DNA of 8,495 bases from CAZPEV01 sp964585635 (GCA_964585635.1 CAZPEV010000146.1:1-8495), one strand, 5' to 3'. Positions 1 to 7,216 are shown, numbered from the stretch's first letter. Made by a program: numbers and translations. The notes: a model not told the origin generated them from the letters alone.

Positions 1-602
1 ATCAAAATGATTTCGGGATTCACGGCGATGCAGCGCGCGATGCACAGCCGCTGCATCTGGCCGCCGGAGAGTTGCAGCGCAGAGGTGTGGAGGCGGTCCT
101 TGACCTCGTCCCACAGCGCCGCGCTGGTCAGGCTTTTCTCCACGACCTCGTCGAGCAGGTTCTTGTTCTTCACGCCCTGGATATGCAAGCCGTAGATAAC
201 GTTTTCGTAAATGGTCTTGGGAAACGGGTTGGACTTCTTAAAGACCATGCCCACGCGACGCCGGAGTTGGATCACGTCCACGCCGGGCTGGTTGATTTTT
301 TCGCCGTCGAGTTCGATGCGGCCGGTCGTGCGGACGCCATCCACGAGGTCATTCATGCGGTTGAACCCGCGCAACGGCGTGGACTTGCCGCAACCGGAGG
401 GGCCGATCAGCGCCGTCACCTGATGCTGTTCCATATTCAAAGAGACGTCGTACAAGGCCTGGACCGACCCGTAATGGAAGTCGAGATTGCGGACGATCAT
501 CTTATAGTTAGGCCCGAAGCCGGTTGCTTTGGTCATGCAATTGCCGGCAGCCGGGTCGACCAGCGGCGGCACGGGAGCGCGGTCTTTAATCTGATCAGGC
601 AT
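1..602 (-). CDS. pstB: PstB, phosphate ABC transporter ATP-binding protein (3' end cut by window edge)
   Basis: This is the ATPase of the PstSCAB phosphate importer, which sits on the cytoplasmic face and drives transport through PstC/PstA. The first 200 residues are present. Visible motifs are Walker A GPSGCGKST (67-75), the PstB-typical block VGMVF..SNPFP (118-128), LWDEVKDRLH (163-172) and signature LSGGQ (178-182). Walker B and the H-loop lie beyond the edge. The ATG at 602 overlaps the pstA stop by 8 bp, which suggests translational coupling. An internal ATG at 536 (residue 23) is an alternative and would remove a non-conserved leader. Several residues depart from the family pattern. The Q-loop glutamine is Lys122 (FKK, not FQK), Pro124 is Ser, the residue after Walker A is Pro76 (normally Phe or Leu), and the stretch after the signature reads MQRLCIARCIAV (normally QQRLCIARALAV). 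The family assignment is certain; whether it is fully active is not. Confidence 0.95.
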   Translation of the reverse strand, partial: MPDQIKDRAPVPPLVDPAAGNCMTKATGFGPNYKMIVRNLDFHYGSVQALYDVSLNMEQHQVTALIGPSGCGKSTPLRGFNRMNDLVDGVRTTGRIELDGEKINQPGVDVIQLRRRVGMVFKKSNPFPKTIYENVIYGLHIQGVKNKNLLDEVVEKSLTSAALWDEVKDRLHTSALQLSGGQMQRLCIARCIAVNPEIIL

Positions 603-1557
603 GGGCCCGTCCCGTCCGGATTCTTGATCGGATAATTATGGCTATGAAATTCAGCAGAAACGTCAGCACCAGCAACACCAGGACGGTGCCGTACAGGATC
701 GGCGTGGTGGCGTCGATATCGGGCGATTGCGTCGCCAGCACATAGATATGGTATCCGAGCACCATGAATTGGTCGGTCAGCTTGCTCGGCAGGTGCACCA
801 GGTAGTAGGCGGCGCCGGTGAACATGATCGGCGCGACTTCCCCCGCCCCGCGGCTGACCGCCAGGATGGCCCCGGTCAAAATCCCCGGCATCGCCTGGGG
901 AATGAGGATCCGGCGGATCGTCTGCAGCTTGGTCGCGCCCAGAGCATAGCTGGCGTCTTTCAGCTCTTGCGGAATCGCCCGCAGGGCTTCTTCGGTGGAG
1001 ACGATGACCACCGGCAGGGTCAGCAGCGACAAGGTCAGCGCGGCCCAAATAATGGCCGGTTGGCCCCAGACCGGGCGACCCGGCCCATAAAACATCGAAT
1101 CGATGCCGGTGCCGATGAAACCAACAAAGAATCCCAGGCCGAAGAGGCCGAACACGATCGAGGGAACGCCGGCCAGGTTGTTGATCGCGACGCGAATCAG
1201 CCGCGTTATCAACGAATCGGAGCGGGTATACTCATGCAGATAGATGGCGCTCAGCACCCCTATCGGCAAGACGGCAATGACCATGAGGAACACCAACGCC
1301 ACGGTACCGACGATGGCCGGAAATATCCCGCCGGCCTCCATCCCCTGCTCCGGCGGATGCGTCAGAAACCGCCAGTTGATGACACCGATGCCGTTCAGCA
1401 AAACGTTTCCCAGGATGACCGCCAATATCATCAGAATCACAACCACCGCCGCCAGAGTCAGCCCGCGCGGGATAACGCCGCTGGTCTTCCTTTTGAATTT
1501 GCGGACCGTCGCGGCATGGCTCCCGGAGTCGCCCGTGTTTGTTAGCATCGTATTCAT
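595..1557 (-). CDS. pstA: PstA, phosphate ABC transporter permease
   Basis: This is one of the two inner-membrane permease subunits of the Pst importer, 320 residues long, slightly over the usual length because of a polar N-terminal tail (1-32). About six hydrophobic segments are visible: roughly 33-56, 80-105, 130-150, 167-188, 222-250 and 288-310. The cytoplasmic EAA loop that docks on PstB is at 189-221 (EEALRAIPQELKDASYALGA, then the ILIPQAMPGI segment). The PstA-typical block SRGAGEVAPIMFTGAA is at 235-250. The start ATG (1557-1555) overlaps the pstC TGA in an ATGA junction and the stop lies inside pstB, so the three genes are very likely co-translated. A second ATG three codons in is an equally possible start. 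Nothing looks broken. Confidence 0.96.
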   Translation of the reverse strand: MNTMLTNTGDSGSHAATVRKFKRKTSGVIPRGLTLAAVVVILMILAVILGNVLLNGIGVINWRFLTHPPEQGMEAGGIFPAIVGTVALVFLMVIAVLPIGVLSAIYLHEYTRSDSLITRLIRVAINNLAGVPSIVFGLFGLGFFVGFIGTGIDSMFYGPGRPVWGQPAIIWAALTLSLLTLPVVIVSTEEALRAIPQELKDASYALGATKLQTIRRILIPQAMPGILTGAILAVSRGAGEVAPIMFTGAAYYLVHLPSKLTDQFMVLGYHIYVLATQSPDIDATTPILYGTVLVLLVLTFLLNFIAIIIRSRIRTGRAHA

Positions 1558-2513
1558 TTGGTCCTGCCTTGAAGTCTCGTCCGGAGGCGGTGCATGATAA
1601 CATCACCGCCCAAATTGATGATAAACGTGAAGGCAAAAAGAAGGGCGCCGATAAAGAAGAGGACATTATAGTGCGGGCTGCCGAAGACCACCTCGGCCAT
1701 CTCGGCGGCGATGGTGGCCGCGAAGGTACGAACGGATTCGGTCAGACTGCCGGACACGATCGCGGCGTTGCCGGAGGCCATGAGGACTATCATCGTTTCC
1801 CCGATCGCCCGTCCGAAGCCGAGCACAATCCCGGCCGCGATACCGGGCAGCGCCGCCGGGAGCACCATGGTAAACGACACCTGCCAGGGATTCGCCCCCA
1901 ACGCCACGGCGGCGTCGCGCAGCGACCGCGGCACGGCGGTCATGGCGTCCTCGGCCACGGTATATATCACCGGCACGACTGTGATGCCGAGCGCCAGGCC
2001 GGCATTGAGGGCATTCAGCCGATACGTCAAATCGAACAGCCGCTGCAAGAACGAAGCCAGGACAATCAGGGCAAAAAAGCCCAAAACGACGGAGGGAATG
2101 CCGGCCAAAAGCTCAATCGCCGGTTTGATGATTTCCCTCATCCTGCGGGGCGCAAACTCGGAAGAATAGATTGCCGCTCCCACGCCCAGGGGCACCGCAA
2201 ACAGCATGGCGATCAGGGCGGCTTTCAAGGTTCCGAGAAAAAGCGGGTAGAGTGAGTACTTGGGAACGTCGGAATTGGGCTGCCACGACCATTTCGCCTC
2301 ATGCCCCTGATAGTACTCCTGCTTGAAGACCATCTTGGCGACACTGGCTTCCTTTTGGACTTGGGGACTGGTAAATATCGGCAGCGATTCTTTAAAAATG
2401 AAAATGAAGATGAGCAGAATCGCAATCAGCGCCACCAAGGCGTTGGCGGCGATGAACTTCTCCCCCAGAAATTCTTTGAGTCGCGACTTGGGCTTGAATT
2501 TGTATCTTTCCAT
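1554..2513 (-). CDS. pstC: PstC, phosphate ABC transporter permease
   Basis: This is the partner permease of PstA in the inner-membrane channel, 319 residues. The first membrane segment is at about 22-40. It is followed by a periplasmic loop (41-90) ending in WQPNSDVPKYSLYPLFLGTL, which takes the place of the shorter phenylalanine/glycine-rich segment of enterobacterial PstC. Further segments are at about 95-117, 134-156, 170-187, 222-245 and 284-303. The EAA loop for PstB contact is at 188-221 (EDAMTAVPRSLRDAAVALGA). The PstC hallmark GRAIGETMIVLMASGN is at 234-249. The start at 2513 has only a weak G-rich ribosome site just ahead of it. A 78-bp gap separates it from pstS, in which I see no convincing terminator or promoter, so it is probably read from the same transcript. 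Confidence 0.96.
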   Translation of the reverse strand: MERYKFKPKSRLKEFLGEKFIAANALVALIAILLIFIFIFKESLPIFTSPQVQKEASVAKMVFKQEYYQGHEAKWSWQPNSDVPKYSLYPLFLGTLKAALIAMLFAVPLGVGAAIYSSEFAPRRMREIIKPAIELLAGIPSVVLGFFALIVLASFLQRLFDLTYRLNALNAGLALGITVVPVIYTVAEDAMTAVPRSLRDAAVALGANPWQVSFTMVLPAALPGIAAGIVLGFGRAIGETMIVLMASGNAAIVSGSLTESVRTFAATIAAEMAEVVFGSPHYNVLFFIGALLFAFTFIINLGGDVIMHRLRTRLQGRTK

Positions 2514-2591
2514 ACCCCATCTCAGGCCATCTTTGGCGCCAATAGAATCCAGAGCCGTGCCGATGAAGGACAGACCGCTGATTCGCGCAGC

Positions 2592-3443
2592 CTACTTCAC
2601 GATATTCTTATCCACCTGCTCTTTGGTCAGCGGCACATAGTCGACCTCACCGGCAATTTTCTGCCCCTCTTCAGAAAGGGCCCAGTTAACCAGCTTCTTC
2701 AATTCCCCGGTCGGAGCGCCGTTGACAAACCAGTACAACTCCCTCGATATCGGATAGGTTCCCGATGAGACCGTCTCCGCCGACGGCACAATCGCCGCGG
2801 AACTATCGGTTTTCTTCACCGCCGCAAACTTGACATCCTTGGCCCAGGCAATGCCGCCGTACCCGATGCCATACTTGTCCTTGGCGACCGCATTGACCAC
2901 CGCCGCCGTGCCGGGCAGGGTCTGGGTTTGCTCGGTATAGTCCTCGTTCTTGAGCACGTGCTCTTTGAAAAAGGAATAGGTACCGGAACTGTTCTCGCGT
3001 CCATACAGAATGATTTGGTGGGCTGGGCCGCCGACCTCTTTCCAATTCGTGATAGCCCCGGTGTAAATCCCCTTGAGCTGGGCCAGCGACAATTCCTTCA
3101 CCGGGTTGACGTTATTCAGAAATACCGCAATGCCATCCAACGCCATTGATATTCGATACGGCTTGACCCCCTTGGACTGGGCGTCCTTGTACTCCTGTTC
3201 CTTCATATCCCGGGACGCCTGGCAGACGTCGGTACCGCCGTTGATGATGGCCGCGATGCCGGTTCCGGAGCCGCCGCCCGAGACCTGAATAACCACTCCC
3301 GGGCTCTTTTTCATATACTCTTCCGCCCACCGTTGCCCCAGAAGCACCATGGTGTCTGAGCCTTTGATGGTAATGGTTCCGGCAGATTGTACGATGCTGA
3401 TGCCAAGAACCAAAAGGACTGCGACAAACGCAAGTTTTTTCAT
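2592..3443 (-). CDS. pstS: PstS, periplasmic phosphate-binding protein
   Basis: This protein captures inorganic phosphate in the periplasm and hands it to PstCA. It has 283 residues. An N-terminal signal peptide (1 to about 21, MKKLAFVAVLLVLGISIVQS) has no lipobox cysteine, so a soluble periplasmic protein is expected. Ligand-loop motifs of the PBP/PstS family are visible: GSDTM (28-32), SGGGSGTG (55-62), ASRDM (76-80, with Asp79) and GRENSSGTYSFF (148-159), whose Arg149 and SSGT correspond to the R..GSGT loop that holds phosphate. The start at 3443 was chosen because a perfect AGGAGG lies just upstream and the signal peptide begins there. The frame stays open further upstream to 3578, but that part overlaps the porin gene. 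A competing ATG at 3447-3445 is in another frame. It lies 20 bp after the porin-like gene and is probably in the same operon. Confidence 0.96.
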   Translation of the reverse strand: MKKLAFVAVLLVLGISIVQSAGTITIKGSDTMVLLGQRWAEEYMKKSPGVVIQVSGGGSGTGIAAIINGGTDVCQASRDMKEQEYKDAQSKGVKPYRISMALDGIAVFLNNVNPVKELSLAQLKGIYTGAITNWKEVGGPAHQIILYGRENSSGTYSFFKEHVLKNEDYTEQTQTLPGTAAVVNAVAKDKYGIGYGGIAWAKDVKFAAVKKTDSSAAIVPSAETVSSGTYPISRELYWFVNGAPTGELKKLVNWALSEEGQKIAGEVDYVPLTKEQVDKNIVK

Positions 3444-3447
3444 ACAT

Positions 3448-3453
3448 CCTCCT
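3448..3453 (-). promoter_or_regulatory. Strong ribosome binding site of pstS
   Basis: AGGAGG on the minus strand, 4 nt before the pstS ATG at 3443. It fixes the pstS start against the longer open frame and against the out-of-frame ATG at 3447. A full-strength site at this position fits the need for PstS in large excess over the permease subunits; pstC downstream has a much weaker site. The differential-translation reading is inference. Confidence 0.8.
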
Positions 3454-3463
3454 GATTTGACGT

Positions 3464-4525
3464 TTAGAACTTGAATTCCGAGTTTAAGTACAGATACTTC
3501 GCCGACGTCTTCTGTGTATCCTGATAGCTGGTCACGCGATAGTTTATCGAGGCCATGACCCCCTTGATAGGCGCGCACTCGATGCCGGCGATGACCATCG
3601 TCTTGCCGTCTTTGTCCTTATTCGTATCCGGATCGAACGCATCGACGCGGCCGATTATCCCCAGCGTCCGCAAAAGCGACTTTGGGCCGACCAACTCTCC
3701 CAGGTAGAGCGCCCCAAACCCTGACAGTGCGCTCTGCTTCTTGTCCGCCTTCCCCTTTCCCTGACCCAGGGTGTTCCAGTTCAGATCAAAACCAAGGTCC
3801 AAAGTTTTCTTGTATCCCAGCTTCCCGCCCACCGAGACAATCTGATGCTTACAGTCAGCCGCCTTCAGGGTATCATTAAAGGCCAGATTTTGGGTGCCGC
3901 TGTAGAACTGGGCCATCAGGGCCGTCTGGCCGAATTCGGCGCTATTGGGAACCGGTTTAAACATCACATAGGGATTAAAGTCCTTCTGCTTGTTCTTTTC
4001 GCCCAGGTCCGAATACTTGGTGCCGTTGAAAACCGACAACCCGGCGTTGCCGTACATCCCCTGTTTGCCCAGCTTCAAATCAAGATTCATACCGAGGTCG
4101 GCCGTCGACAGAAATTCATTCAGGTCCCCGGTCGACTTCTCGATATACCGGCGCAGCCAAAAGGAACCGTCGACGGTTTGCAGATACTTGGTCGGCTGAA
4201 TCCCCATATTCAGGGTTAGATAGTCGACCGCAAACTTCGGCTTCCAGGAAGCGTAGGCGTACTTCACGATCATCGCGTACCCTTTGTAGTTGTCGATGGA
4301 ACGCATGTCGATCGTGATGTTGACGTTGGTATAGTCGGACAGCTTCGAATTGGCGGTCATATAGCTGCGATCCAGGGTGAAGGCATTATAGCCGTCGCCG
4401 CCCGCGCCCGAATTCAACCACCACCCGGTATAGATCCGCCCCTCGAGTTTGGTCTCGGCGGCATTCACCGCTATTGGAGATAGGAGGATTCCCACCGTTA
4501 CAAATACAGCCATCAACTGTTTCAT
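3464..4525 (-). CDS. Putative phosphate-starvation outer-membrane beta-barrel (porin-like) protein
   Basis: The 353-residue product has a signal peptide (1-22, cleavage expected after the V-N-A at 20-22). The mature part is rich in alternating polar/hydrophobic strands with Tyr, Phe and Trp at strand ends, and it ends in Phe353 (SEFKF), the usual signal for assembly of outer-membrane barrels. I cannot assign it to OprP/OprO or PhoE by sequence. Its place between the Pho box and pstS suggests a channel that lets phosphate across the outer membrane. Lysine-rich stretches at 174-181 and 256-263 would suit anion passage (inference). An acidic turn DPDTNKDKDG (298-307) resembles a cation-binding loop but lacks the last EF-hand ligand. 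The start at 4525 is preferred over an in-frame ATG at 4555 because GGAAGGG precedes it and the signal peptide begins there. Barrel nature is well supported; substrate is not. Confidence 0.8.
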   Translation of the reverse strand: MKQLMAVFVTVGILLSPIAVNAAETKLEGRIYTGWWLNSGAGGDGYNAFTLDRSYMTANSKLSDYTNVNITIDMRSIDNYKGYAMIVKYAYASWKPKFAVDYLTLNMGIQPTKYLQTVDGSFWLRRYIEKSTGDLNEFLSTADLGMNLDLKLGKQGMYGNAGLSVFNGTKYSDLGEKNKQKDFNPYVMFKPVPNSAEFGQTALMAQFYSGTQNLAFNDTLKAADCKHQIVSVGGKLGYKKTLDLGFDLNWNTLGQGKGKADKKQSALSGFGALYLGELVGPKSLLRTLGIIGRVDAFDPDTNKDKDGKTMVIAGIECAPIKGVMASINYRVTSYQDTQKTSAKYLYLNSEFKF

Positions 4526-4649
4526 CTTTCCCTTCCTTGTCCGGGTTAAAGACATGGCTCTTGTGCCAATCGTGTCATCACCGACATAGAACGGGCCAAC
4601 TATTAGGATTCTGTTAGGAATCGGTCAGGAATTGATTAAATATTTCGGC
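4526..4649 (-). promoter_or_regulatory. Regulatory gap between phoR and the porin-pst operon
   Basis: This 124-bp gap is the only sizeable non-coding stretch inside the Pho locus. It contains the Pho-box repeats at 4600-4643, starting 6 bp after the phoR stop codon. On the minus strand a weak -10-like TTCTAT (4591-4586, three of six consensus bases) lies 9 bp beyond the repeats, about where a PhoB-activated promoter would place its -10. That would give a leader of roughly 55 nt before the porin ATG at 4525. No -35 is needed if PhoB substitutes for it, as in known Pho promoters. No hairpin with a T-tract is seen, so phoBR transcripts may read through into the porin-pst genes. Confidence 0.6.
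4600..4643 (-). promoter_or_regulatory. Candidate Pho box: four 11-bp direct repeat units
   Basis: Read on the plus strand, 7-bp units CTATTAG, CTGTTAG, CGGTCAG and TGATTAA begin at 4600, 4611, 4622 and 4633, exactly 11 bp apart. They are separated by 4-bp spacers GATT, GAAT and GAAT, and the fourth unit is followed by ATAT. The known E. coli Pho box is CTGTCAT repeats with a 4-bp A/T-rich spacer, also on an 11-bp period. The second and third units each match five of seven consensus bases. On the minus strand the same units read CTAATAG, CTAACAG and so on, close to the Bacillus PhoP box TTAACA. With phoBR just upstream and pst genes downstream, this is very probably the PhoB operator of the porin-pst operon. 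The CTGT-like strand is opposite to the direction of transcription, which is unlike E. coli pst. Confidence 0.8.
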
Positions 4650-6425
4650 TCAGGAGGGTACCGGCAGGATGATGGAAAAGGTGCTTCCCTGGCCGGGGGT
4701 GCTCGCAACCGTGATCCGGCCATGGTGCGCCAAGACAATATGCTTGGCAATGGCCAGTCCCAGCCCGGTCCCCCCCTGCGCCCGACTGCGGGATTTGTCC
4801 ACCCGATAAAACCGTTCAAACAACCGTGGGAGATGCTCCTTCTCAATGCCACAGCCATGATCTTTGACGGAGATGATGATATCGCCGCCCGCCGCTTCGA
4901 CGGCTATCTGCACTTCGCCTCCCGCTTCGCTGTACTTGACAGCGTTATCTATCAAATTGGTCACGGCCTGCTCCAGAAGCAGGTTGTTGATTCGACCGGT
5001 GATCGTTCCATCACCTGATAGCGCCAGCCGGACATTCCGCCCCTCGGCTTGCGACCGGCAAACCTGGACGCTTCCTTTCACCACGTCCATGATGTGCCCC
5101 GCCTCCAGCGCTATCTCCTCCTGTTCAGCCGCCCGTTCGATCTGGGACAGGCGCAAGAGGTCCTCGATGATGGCATTGAGGCGGTCGACCTGCTTTTCGA
5201 TGATCATCAGGAATCGTTCCGCCTCTTCCGGGTGTCGCAAAGCACCGCCCAAGAGCGTTTCCACGAAACCTTTGACGGCGGTGACCGGGGTTTTCAACTC
5301 GTGTGAGACGTTGGCCACGAATTCCCGGCGGACGTGCTCCAGCTTCTTGATCCGGGTGATATCATGAAGCACGATCAGGGCGCCGATGCCCTCTCCCATG
5401 GCATCCCGCAAGGGGGCGCCGTGCACTTGCAGGTGGATCTCCTTCTCTCCCGTCAGGGCTATTTCTTTCTCGACCGGTTCCGCCTGCCCGAGAAGGTCTG
5501 TTATCAGGCGCTGCAGGTCATGGTTCCGCACGACCTCATGGATGCTCCGCCCCTTGGACGCAATCGGATCGGCGCCGGTCAAGCGAGCGGCTGCCTGGTT
5601 CAGGCTTATGATTCGCTCATCGGTATCGACGGCCACGACCCCCTCGATCATACCGGCCAGAATCGCCTCCTGTTCATTCCGCTGGCGGGCGATGGTCGCG
5701 ATACGGTCGTTGAGGGTGCCGGCCATATCATTCATGACGGTTGCCAGGCCGTTCATTTCCTCGGAATCGGACGCCGCCAACCTGACGGTCAGCTCACCCC
5801 GGGCAAACCTTTCAGCCCCCCGTTTGATTTCTTCGATCGGCCGCACAATCCGACGCGACAAGTAGAGGCTAAGGCCCGCCATCAAGAGCGCGATAATCGC
5901 CACCACCGCCGCAATTTTTTCCTGACTCGCCAGAATCTCTTTGCCGAGAGGATCAAGCGGAATCGCCACCCTCAGGACGGCGACCAGCCTGCCCTTGTCA
6001 TACAGCGGCATCGCCCGATAGACCAATGTCCGGTACAGCGTATGGCTGTAGCGGGTGGCGATCCCCACCCGTCCGGCCAGAGCGTCGGCAACCTCGGAGC
6101 GGCCGGCATGGTTGTCCATCGCCGCCGGGTCGTCGTCGGAGTCAGCAATAACCTGACCCGAGGGGAGTATCACGGTGATACGGGTCGCCGCGGACCGACC
6201 CAGTTCCTTGCACATCGAATCGATCAGGCGCGGATCACCCTCGGCCAACCGTTTCTCTATTTGTCCCGCTACCAGATACGCCCTGGCGGACAGATCAGAG
6301 GCAGCATGCTCCAGAGAGGAAGTCCGCAGGGCGCGAAACGAATACCACGTTATCGCCAGCAAGGAGGCAATCGTGATAGTAAGGTAGGATAGAAACAGAC
6401 GCCAAAAGAGCCGCTTGCGTGCCAT
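4650..6425 (-). CDS. phoR: PhoR, phosphate-regulon sensor histidine kinase
   Basis: This inner-membrane kinase phosphorylates PhoB when phosphate is scarce. It has 591 residues. In order: TM1 (about 11-28), an extracytoplasmic sensor domain (about 31-168), TM2 (171-189), HAMP (191-243), PAS (about 250-355), HisKA with phospho-accepting His375 in NVSHELKTPV, and an HATPase domain. The kinase domain has N-box NLIDNAVKY (490-498), G1 DHGCGI (522-527), F-box LFERFYRVD (535-543) and G2 GGTGLGLAIA (551-560). The architecture is the Bacillus/deltaproteobacterial PhoR type. E. coli PhoR lacks the large outer domain. The outer domain contains LPSGQVIADSDDDP (87-100) and ends near VLRVAIPL (150-157), a pattern common in PDC/Cache-like sensors; the fold is inferred. 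The ATG overlaps the phoB stop by one base (TGATG), so the two are translationally coupled. The stop abuts the Pho box. Confidence 0.95.
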   Translation of the reverse strand: MARKRLFWRLFLSYLTITIASLLAITWYSFRALRTSSLEHAASDLSARAYLVAGQIEKRLAEGDPRLIDSMCKELGRSAATRITVILPSGQVIADSDDDPAAMDNHAGRSEVADALAGRVGIATRYSHTLYRTLVYRAMPLYDKGRLVAVLRVAIPLDPLGKEILASQEKIAAVVAIIALLMAGLSLYLSRRIVRPIEEIKRGAERFARGELTVRLAASDSEEMNGLATVMNDMAGTLNDRIATIARQRNEQEAILAGMIEGVVAVDTDERIISLNQAAARLTGADPIASKGRSIHEVVRNHDLQRLITDLLGQAEPVEKEIALTGEKEIHLQVHGAPLRDAMGEGIGALIVLHDITRIKKLEHVRREFVANVSHELKTPVTAVKGFVETLLGGALRHPEEAERFLMIIEKQVDRLNAIIEDLLRLSQIERAAEQEEIALEAGHIMDVVKGSVQVCRSQAEGRNVRLALSGDGTITGRINNLLLEQAVTNLIDNAVKYSEAGGEVQIAVEAAGGDIIISVKDHGCGIEKEHLPRLFERFYRVDKSRSRAQGGTGLGLAIAKHIVLAHHGRITVASTPGQGSTFSIILPVPS

Positions 6426-7114
6426 CAGGTCTCCCGAAAACGATATCCAATTCCGCGAACCGTCTCGACGTATCGGCCCGCCTGGCCCAGTTTCTTGCGC
6501 AGACCGGCGATCTGGACGTCCACCGAACGATCGGTCACGATCGCCTCATCCCCTCTGACCCCATTGACGATCTCGTAGCGCGAAAAAACCCAGCCCGGAC
6601 GCCGGGCCAGAAAATAGAGAATCTGAAACTCGGTGCGGGTCAGTTCCACCGGCCGGCCGGCGACCAGAACCTCATGGCGACCGGGGTCGATTTCGATGTC
6701 ATAGATTTTGAGGACGTCGGAGTCATTGGCGGGTTGTTTGCGTTTGCGTCGCAGAACCGTTCTTATCCGGGCGATAAGCACCTTCGGACTGAACGGCTTG
6801 GTGATGTAATCGTCGGCTCCGATCTCCAGGCCGGTCACGACGTCCGAATCCTCACTCTTGGCGGTCAGCATTATTATCGGAATATGGCCCGTCTGGGGAT
6901 TCCCTTTCAGGATTTTACAGATTTCCAAGCCATCGAGGCCGGGAAGCATCAGATCAAGCAGTACCAGATCGGGATGGCTCTTGCGGATCACCTTCAGCGC
7001 TTCCTCTCCCGAGGTCAGGCCGGCAACCCGGTACCCCTCCCTGGCCAAATTGTACCGCACCAATTCCAGAATGTCTTCTTCATCTTCAACGATAAGGATT
7101 GATTCTTTGGCCAT
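6425..7114 (-). CDS. phoB: PhoB/PhoP-family response regulator of the phosphate regulon
   Basis: This DNA-binding response regulator of the OmpR/PhoB class has 229 residues. The receiver domain (about 5-118) has the acidic pair Asp11/Glu12, phospho-acceptor Asp54 in VLLDLMLPG, Thr84 and Lys106 in TKPF. The C-terminal winged helix (about 135-227) shows LTRTEFQILYFLARRPG (158-174), the recognition-helix region TDRSVDVQIAGLRKKLG (194-210) and the wing VRGIGYRF (219-226). The start at 7114 has AGAGG 9 nt upstream and begins the usual MAKESILIVEDE sequence. In-frame starts at 7132 and 7165 lack a ribosome site. It lies directly before phoR and is predicted to bind the repeats at 4600-4643. I see no Pho-box repeats in front of phoB itself, so autoregulation is not evident. 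Confidence 0.94.
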   Translation of the reverse strand: MAKESILIVEDEEDILELVRYNLAREGYRVAGLTSGEEALKVIRKSHPDLVLLDLMLPGLDGLEICKILKGNPQTGHIPIIMLTAKSEDSDVVTGLEIGADDYITKPFSPKVLIARIRTVLRRKRKQPANDSDVLKIYDIEIDPGRHEVLVAGRPVELTRTEFQILYFLARRPGWVFSRYEIVNGVRGDEAIVTDRSVDVQIAGLRKKLGQAGRYVETVRGIGYRFRET

Positions 7115-7216
7115 ATCAGACCGCCTCTTCATCCGTTCGTTGCCGGACCAAAAGGAAATTACCATGCGCGGCCGGACATATCAACGAAAAAACTGCCATC
7201 GGCCGGACCGGGAAGC
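7115..7216. other. phoB leader up to the insertion sequence
   Basis: This 102-bp non-coding stretch lies between the phoB start and the IS left end. Besides the possible promoter it contains CCGGAC three times at 29-30 bp spacing (7144, 7173, 7203), of unknown meaning. No Pho-box-like 11-bp repeats, terminator or RNA gene is visible. Confidence 0.6.
7157..7185 (-). promoter_or_regulatory. Possible sigma-70 promoter of phoBR
   Basis: On the minus strand TTGATA (7185-7180, five of six bases of the -35 consensus) is followed after 17 bp by TAATTT (7162-7157, a poor -10). A shifted GGTAAT overlapping it matches better but leaves only 15 bp. The leader to the phoB ATG would be about 35 nt. The insertion sequence begins only about 32 bp upstream of this -35, so any activator sites further upstream would now be replaced by IS sequence. 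Tentative: the -10 is weak. Confidence 0.35.

Noticed and set aside
2514..2591. Terminator, attenuator or promoter between pstS and pstC, including the palindrome TTGGCGCCAA (2533-2542)
   Set aside because: The palindrome is short with no T-tract after it, other possible stems are about 4 bp, and no promoter-like pair is seen.
3749..3781. Acidic turn DPDTNKDKDG in the barrel protein, or its lysine-rich loops, as proof of ligand specificity
   Set aside because: The acidic turn lacks the final EF-hand ligand and polar hairpin turns are common in barrels. Charge alone does not establish the substrate.
4526..4555. Upstream in-frame ATG at 4555 as start of the porin-like gene
   Set aside because: It would place a charged ten-residue tail before the signal peptide, and the ribosome site GGAAGGG lies between it and the ATG at 4525.
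4600..4643. Repeats as a CRISPR array or tandem-repeat tract
   Set aside because: Seven-base units with 4-bp spacers at an 11-bp period are far too short for CRISPR and match a Pho operator instead.
5334..6392. Long open frame on the plus strand opposite phoR (352 codons), with others opposite pstA and pstC
   Set aside because: Antisense shadows in G+C-rich DNA. The proteins are rich in Arg, His, Gln and Gly without domains or ribosome sites, and the minus-strand genes are unmistakable.
7144..7208. Three copies of CCGGAC at about 30-bp spacing upstream of phoB as an operator
   Set aside because: The six-base motif is likely by chance in G+C-rich DNA, the spacing is uneven (29 and 30), and there is no link to a known regulator.
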